From Helichrysum umbraculigerum (Eukaryota > Streptophyta > Magnoliopsida > Asterales > Asteraceae): a stretch of 64,000 bases of DNA. Positions 58,071-64,000 of the stretch are shown piece after piece; the first letter of the stretch is position 1; every line of letters starts with the position of its first letter. The DNA lies in contig CATIUR010000005.1 in NCBI GenBank assembly GCA_949592205.1, forward strand, positions 107,009,277 to 107,073,276, read 5' to 3'. The position numbers and the translations under genes were made by a program. Under the pieces are notes generated by a model that saw only the letters and a program-made list of their open reading frames with translations, was not told the DNA's origin and searched no databases.

Positions 58071-60374
58071 CTGAGTGATCCGTGTATACTATTGTCTTTG
58101 ACAATATCAGGTAGGATCGAAATTTATCAAAGGCAAATACTATAGCCAGCAGCTCCTTTTCGGTGGTTGTATAATTCTCTTGAGCATCTGTGAGAGTTTT
58201 GCTAGCGTAGTAGATTGGCCGAAAATGATTATCCTTCCGTTGCCCGAGAACTGCCCCTACAGCGAAGTCGCTTGCATCGCACATGATTTCAAATGGAAGG
58301 CTCCAGTCCGGAGCGACCATGATTGGTGCATTGGTTAGTTCTTTCTTTACGTAGTCAAAGGCTTTCATGCAGCTTTCTTCAAATGCGAATTTGATGACTT
58401 TTCTTAACAGGTGGGTGATAGGTCGAGAGATCTTGGAAAAGTCCTTGATAAAACGACGGTAGAACCCAGCGTGACCTAGAAAACTTCCAATGGCTTTAAC
58501 GTTGGTGGGTGGTGGAAGTTTTGCAATGGTTTCGACTTTGGCTTTGTCTACTTCGATTCCTGACTTTGATATTCTATGTCCTAAGACTATTCCTTCCTTT
58601 ACCATGAAGTGGCATTTTTCCCAATTCAGGACGAGATTCGATTCTTCACACTTGGCGAGCATCCTATCGAGGTTGGATAAACATGATGCGAAAGAGTCTC
58701 CGAAGACCGAGAAGTCATCCATGAAGACTTCCATGCATTGTTCAATCATGTCGTGGAAGATTGCAACCATGCATCTCTGAAATGTTGCAGGCGCGTTGCA
58801 TAAACCAAACGGCATTCGTCGATATGCGAATGTTCCATAAGGGCATGTAAACGTCGTTTTCTCCTGGTCTTTTGGATTGAGCGGGATTAGGAAATAACCG
58901 GAGAATCCATCAAGGAAACAGTAGAATTCGTTTCCCGACAGCCTCTCGAGCATTTGGTCAATAAATGGAAGTGGAAAGTGATCCTTGCGAGTTGCTTCAT
59001 TTAACTTCCGGTAATCGATGCAAACCCTCCAACCGGTAACTGTCCGAGTTGGTATAAGCTCATTTTCTTCGTTTGTAATGACCGTCATTCCTCCTTTCTT
59101 TGGGACGACTTGAACAGGGCTAACCCAAGGTGAGTCAGATATTGGGTATATTAGTCCAGCATCCAAGAGTTTGATAACCTCTTGTTTTACTACGTCTTGA
59201 ATCTTAGGATTTACTCGTCTCTGCCTTTGAACGGATGGTTTGAAATCGTTCTCCATCAGGATCTTATGCGTGCAATAGTTAGGACTAATTCCTTGTATAT
59301 CAGAAATTTTCCATGCGATTGCCTTCTTGTGTGATTTCAACACATCAACTAGCTGAGCTTTCTCTTTTGGTTTCAACTCTTTTGAGATTATCACCGGGAG
59401 TTGGGAGGTTCCTTGGAGGTAAGCGTATTCAAGGTGAGGTGGTAATTCCTTTAATTCCAAGTTTGGTGGTTCCTCAATAGACGGCTTCATTCTAGCTATT
59501 TCGTCTCTATTCAGCTTCTCATATTCAGCTTGGAAGGGTGCCTCGTCTATCTCAGGTTCGGATGTAGAGATTGATGTTATATCGACCCATTCGGTTTGGT
59601 TTGAAAATTCGTTCGTCTTTAGCTCGTATTTATTGACCGATGATGAGGACACTTCGTCATTTCTGGTGAGAATAAATTCTCCGTCGTCGGTGAATTGGAA
59701 TTCTTGAAATTGAGCGGTCGAGGATTGGTTTATGGTTAATTCAGGGTTTGGAAATGATAGAGGTTTGGATTGGTTGATTAATTGGGGTCCAAATGGTGGT
59801 GGCTCAATACTCATCCCTTTGAATGAATCCAGGATTTCTTTAATTGAAGGAGCTGGATTCGGGTTATTGAGTGTGGATGTATCTCTTTTTAGCCAAGGTA
59901 TCGGTGTACCGCATCCCAACGGGACGGCTATTGTTTTGCCATTGGTGCAATATGGCTTCTTCTCAAACAAGGGAAATAGAAGTTCTTCAGACTTCGCTGG
60001 CGAAGTGATTGCGGATTGCAGCCCAGGATCCTCGTTATATAATCTTAGAACGGTGACTACCGTGGTAGGTATCGGGTTCTGGCTGGATAGTGCCAACACT
60101 TCTTGGAGATGTTCATCAAAAATGTCCTGCATAGTATCGCACAAACCAAGGTCCTCTTCCAGAGGTTGCTTCATTAATCGATCGACATTAAAGGTGACCT
60201 CCTCTTTCCCGACTCTTAGTTTTAAAGATTTTTCGTTTACGTCGATTACGGCCTTGGCAGTATTTAAGAAAGGTCTGCCAAGGATGAGTGGGATGTGGGT
60301 GTCTTCCTCTATATCCATGATGATGAAGTCCACTGGAAAGACGAACTTATCGACCTTGACCATGACATCTTCAG
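58071..60374 (-). pseudogene. pol: Element F pol: protease end, reverse transcriptase, RNase H start
   Basis: The frame enters from the right through the protease C-terminus (KVDKFVFPVDFIIMDIEED, LILGRPFLNTAKAVID), then a long acidic linker, then RT (VCIDYRKLNEATRKDHFPLP, MPFGLCNAPATFQRCM, catalytic FMDDFSVF) and the start of RNase H (MCDASDFAVGAVLGQ, YTDHSAL). It is cut on the left by P inside RNase H (frame resumes at 47247) and on the right by a solo LTR inside protease (frame resumes at 62348). Ignoring one TSD copy at each site, the frame continues without a shift, so both insertions are clean. The first codons before EDVMVKV in the listed open frame belong to the solo LTR. RT copies the element RNA. 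Athila-type is firm. Confidence 0.88.
60370..60374. other. Target-site duplication of solo LTR, left copy
   Basis: TTCAG, repeated at 62343-62347, within the protease coding sequence of F. Confidence 0.88.
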
Positions 60375-62342
60375 TATAACACCCCTCATTTATAATCATT
60401 TAAATATAGTAATTCGGAAGCGTAAGTCCAAATAGCTAGTAATAATTTACCTCATTTTTTCAAAATATAAAATTCAACCTTTTCAAAACATAATTTCACA
60501 ACAGAGGTGTTATATAAAACGTGATAAAACATTATTTTAAACAAATCCACTATCAGAGTAACGCTTCACGGTCAAACATTCCTTCTAGTCCAACTTCTTG
60601 CCCACCCAAATATATCAATAACCTGCAAGAAGTGTTAAGTGGGGGATTAGCATAAAGCTAAGTGAGTAGATAACTAATCAACAGGCTAACTTAGCTCAAC
60701 AACTTTGCATACAACAATTAACACATAACCAACAAAGTAGACAATACCACCATTTAGCAAAGCAACAGGGCAACTGTTCAACTGGTCAACTTATCATCAA
60801 AGCAACTATTCAACAAGCAACGGACTTCATAATGAGGCATCGGTGGCTCTGGGGATAACCATAATACCCGGGAGGCTCCCCAAGAACACTTACCCAACCA
60901 TATCCGTATGGCCATAACGGACGAGACCGATAGCTAGTGGTTATTCTCAACTAACACAGGAGGTGTGTTAAACTTTGAATAACTGACTAGCCCAACCAAC
61001 AGTTCAACAACAACTCGTTGGCCTCATTAACAACTGATGCCCGAAGGCCAACAACTGATGCCCGAAGGCCAATTAAGTCAAGTAATCACGTAATCAACAA
61101 GTCACATATTCATCAGGCCAACGTTATTATATCAACCATATTATTACTAGCTATAATAATCATCATGGCAACTACAATAGTAATAATATGTTACTTGTTG
61201 TAACCAAACTCGTTACAACCAAGTTACACTGAGGATTAGAGATCCACTCACCGACCACCTCAGGCATCCACTCAGTAGTCTAATATCACTGAGCCTTCTG
61301 CACATCTAACAATACAATAGAATAATACAAGTTAGTTACTTGTCTCAAATATATACAACATCATTCTAATAGATTAACAACAAACCCGATTTACTCAATT
61401 CATATGAATTAACATGATTACCACAATTCTCATTATTCAATCCATATTATAAATAGCTATTTCAACATCATTAGTTTATCATCACTAGTAAATTATGATC
61501 ATAAAATCACATTATCCCATTAATCTACCTCAATTATAGTTAATTAACATAATTAAAATCGTTAACCTCATATTTTAATAATTCACACTTTATTTCATCC
61601 ATTATATCATTAATAACTCATGATCATCATCATGATCATCTTAGCTTCAATGAATAGCTACTTCATATACTAACTCATCTTTTACCAATAACTCTATAAC
61701 AACCCATGAACTCATCAAAATCATCAAGAAGTTTGAGAACCCTAATCAAAGATATAATTTTAAGCATGAATCATGTTAGTTATCACCAACAACAAGCTTA
61801 ACTAACAACAACTTCACAAAATCCAATCCTAATTTCGGATCTTACTCAAGAACACCAAAACCCCCAAATTCTAGGGTTTATAATTCAAGAATTAGAGACT
61901 TACAAGTTGAATAGAATGATTAGGAGATGATAATCTATCCTTTTGAAGCTTGAATTCGAATTATGCAACTCCAATTTGATGATTTCTTCATGATTTGGTT
62001 TAGGGTTTCTTGATGGTAAGTATGTATGTATCGTATGTGTGTATGAGGGAAGAAATAAAACACTGACTCAACATATAACACTTATCCTATAAGTGTTTAA
62101 TTTTATTACCCGTACTTATTATTGTCTGGAACTTAAAAACCATTTACGGGGAAACATTATTTTATTTTACCGTCAACTAAATAAAATTCAAACACTCAAT
62201 AATTTATTAGTCACAATAAATTATTCGACTATTATCACTATTTATTTCAAATAATACAGCACACCTATTTTCTGACACACTTAATAATAATTCACAGTCA
62301 GAAAATGTTAAATACTACTAGACCCAGAAACAGGGTGTTACA
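60375..62342 (-). mobile_element. Solo LTR inserted in element F protease
   Basis: A 1968-bp sequence with ends TATAACACC...GGGTGTTACA and TSD TTCAG. The ends match the chromovirus LTR form TGTAACACC...GGGTGTTACA with one change (TG to TA). There is no PBS, polypurine tract or internal region, so it is a solo LTR left by LTR-LTR recombination. Positions 61027-61071 hold a duplicated CAACTGATGCCCGAAGGCC. No gene is seen. Confidence 0.85.
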
Positions 62343-62347
62343 TTCAG

Positions 62348-62414
62348 CAATTCCTCGAGGGAGTTTAACTGATCTGTCTGCTAATTAGATGGTCATACGA
62401 GTAGGTAGTAGGTT
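62348..62414 (-). pseudogene. pol: Element F protease remnant
   Basis: Continues the protease frame upstream of the solo LTR; it aligns with the LKPTKMTVQLADQSVRYPKG part of the P protease. One codon equivalent to Gln in P is a TAA here (about 62381-62383). Homology ends at 62414, where LTR sequence starts, so the rest of protease, gag, leader and PBS of F are deleted. Confidence 0.75.
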
Positions 62415-63236
62415 ACAAAGTGTATTGTAGGTGTTTTTTTTTTTTTGGTGTGTTACAAATGAAACCTAAGCCTCCTATTTATAGGTGAGCTTTGGCTCAC
62501 ATTAGCATCAAGAGGTGCATGTTATAAAAAGGTAGCCAAAAGGGTGCACCGGGTACCGTACAACACGAAAAGTAGGCGCACCGGGTACAGTACAACACGA
62601 AAAGTAGGTGCATCAGGTACCAAAAGTTGCCAAAAACGGAAACCGAGGTGGGTACAGGGTGGTCGGCGGCGGCCTTGGTGTGGCCGGCGGCGGTGGTGTG
62701 GTGGCCGGCGGCGGCTAGCCCACCCCCGCCCCGGTTCGCCGTCTTTTGCTTCGTTTCTCGATTCGTGCGTGTTTTCTTCGTTATGCATCCGTTTGCGTCG
62801 ATTCTTTTTTTGTTGGATTCGTAATTCAAAAACGAATATTTTGACATAGGATAGGCCCTGAGATGAGGTCCCTAGATCCAGATATTGCGTACGAATCATT
62901 TGGATCTTCCGGCGGGCGTAGAATCTTCATTCTTTATCCGTTTTAGTTGATTCTTTCTCTGTTGGATTCGTATTTTAAAAACAAACATCTTGGATAGAAT
63001 GGATGTTGGTGGAGGGTACTTTAGTCTTGAAATCTCATTTTGATGCCTTGAATCTTCAAACGTGTGTGGAATCTTTGTTTCTCGGCCGTTTTGCTTGATT
63101 TTTATCGTGCAACTTTCGTTTTGGTCTTCTTAACATATTATCACTGATTTGTGTGTTGTTTGAGTCCAAATGCCAAGTATTGCTCCAGAATGAGAGAGAT
63201 ATTGGTAGTAAAAACGTGACTTTTTACACGATATCA
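62415..63236 (-). repeat. Element F 5' LTR, truncated
   Basis: 822 bp of U3 plus the start of R, ending ...CGATATCA, closely matching 42440-43206. It retains the TATA box (62476-62484) and the 32-bp repeats. Its U5 side is gone; it is joined straight to a protease fragment. The next 5 bp on the right are GTGTC; no left TSD copy can be found. Confidence 0.82.
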
Positions 63237-64000
63237 GTGTCCCTCGGATATGTTTCAATCAAGGGAAGAACGACCATGTTGAGTTCATTGATCATCATAC
63301 ACAGAATAGTTCGCAATCCTACTTCTAGCAATTGGTCAGGTTCTAGGGAGGAGGATACAAACCACAGCATAAGTTGGACAGATAAACGGGCAGAGGTTCA
63401 GCTTATAAGTTCACAAACAATTGTAATATATAATAATTGGGAACATTATTCCACAACGGATTGTGCCCACGACTTTCATAGCTTCCACGTTCCGTACTAC
63501 ACACATTCGTGATGATTCCGGCGCTATACAAATGAAAGCCATATAACGTTACCTCCGTTATTTCATAATGGTGTTATCCAAATTAGATATATCACCACAA
63601 ACTACTCATTAATCATGGCAAACATACAAGTAATTACTCGCAATGCATAACAATAAACATTTCTAATATTAATAAATCACATACATCAAACAAGAACAAT
63701 ATGACAAATTAATAATAGAAAGGACAGAAAACACCGATATGAATTGCGAGCAGAATAACACTTGTATTTCTTCATTAATATCCAAGCATTACGTAAGATA
63801 GCCTCTACTAATTAACTACATAATTAATCTAATCCTAATCTTCTCTCTAGTTCTCCTCTAACTCCTAAGAGTAGTGCTAGAGAGAGAAACTAGAGAGAAG
63901 AACTAACTATAAGAACAATTCTCCTCTAACTCCTAAGAGTAGTGCTAGAGAGAGAATTCTAGAGAGAGAAAGAGAAGTTTGGAATGAGAGGTGTGTGGAA
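63237..64000 (-). repeat. Probable continuation of element G 5' LTR
   Basis: This aligns by eye with the reverse complement of the P LTR in the part that follows the segment seen at 4111-5335: the CACAAC...TTCC...GTACT block near 63451-63500, the TTATTTCATAATGG block near 63560 and TCATTAATCATGGCA near 63604. The predicted distance from the LTR end fits the piece at 4111-5335 within a few hundred bp. It runs out of the window. Confidence 0.6.
63850..63960. repeat. Imperfect tandem duplication, AGAG-rich
   Basis: A segment of about 38 bp (TTCTCCTCTAACTCCTAAGA...) occurs twice about 69 bp apart, at 63850 and 63919, with GAGAGA-rich sequence after each. Confidence 0.8.

Noticed and set aside
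59732..60379. 215-codon plus-strand frame opposite the F pol linker
   Set aside because: Antisense of a coding frame with clear protease/RT continuity; no motif of its own.
60375..62342. DNA transposon with TAACACCC inverted ends
   Set aside because: The 5-bp TSD and the match of both ends to chromovirus LTR ends (one base changed) fit a solo LTR better; no transposase is present.

Overview
This is a plant nuclear window made entirely of LTR retrotransposons nested in one another; I find no host gene. The evidence is primer-binding sites matching plant initiator-Met and Asp tRNAs, Ty3/gypsy gag, protease, RT, RNase H, integrase and chromodomain, long AT-rich LTRs and 5-bp target-site duplications (TSDs). 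An angiosperm is certain in practice and a eudicot likely; I cannot fix the family from sequence alone. I use local labels. A, B and C are Tekay/Del-like chromoviruses (PBS for tRNA-iMet, LTR ends TGTRACAC...GTGTNACA). F, G and P are Athila-type elements (PBS for tRNA-Asp). All are on the minus strand except P.

Layout: 1-5335 is the outer element G (3' noncoding region, one non-gag ORF, PBS, first half of its 5' LTR); the second half of that LTR appears to resume at 63237-64000. Within it, 5336-20617 is a head-to-tail array of three units of the non-autonomous element A (3.4-kb LTR plus 1.7-kb internal region, LTRs shared). The array ends in a chimeric LTR, 20618-23389, A-type on the left and B-type on the right. 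B (gag-pol at 23424-27886, leader ORF at 37985-38470, 5' LTR at 38799-41263) is split by the complete, young element C (28132-37934, TSD GATAG). B ends inside the 3' LTR of F (41264-43206). The internal region of F (45011-47252, 58071-60374, 62348-62414) is split by P (47253-58065, plus strand, TSD CAGAG) and by a solo LTR (60375-62342, TSD TTCAG). A truncated F 5' LTR ends at 63236.

How the parts relate: B and C encode a nearly complete Tekay machinery. A encodes nothing but keeps the same PBS, polypurine tract and leader, including a conserved hairpin exactly 88 nt from the PBS in all five leaders, so A looks like a parasite of B/C-type elements. P keeps gag and protease but has an unrecognised acidic ORF where pol should be, and G has an unrecognised ORF where gag should be; both would depend on an F-type pol. 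F, P and G share several small conserved noncoding motifs.

I suggest that A (in G) and B (in F) recombined through their LTRs, deleting the DNA between them and leaving the chimeric LTR as the scar. Element boundaries with TSDs are firm; family names, functions of noncoding motifs and the deletion model are inference.
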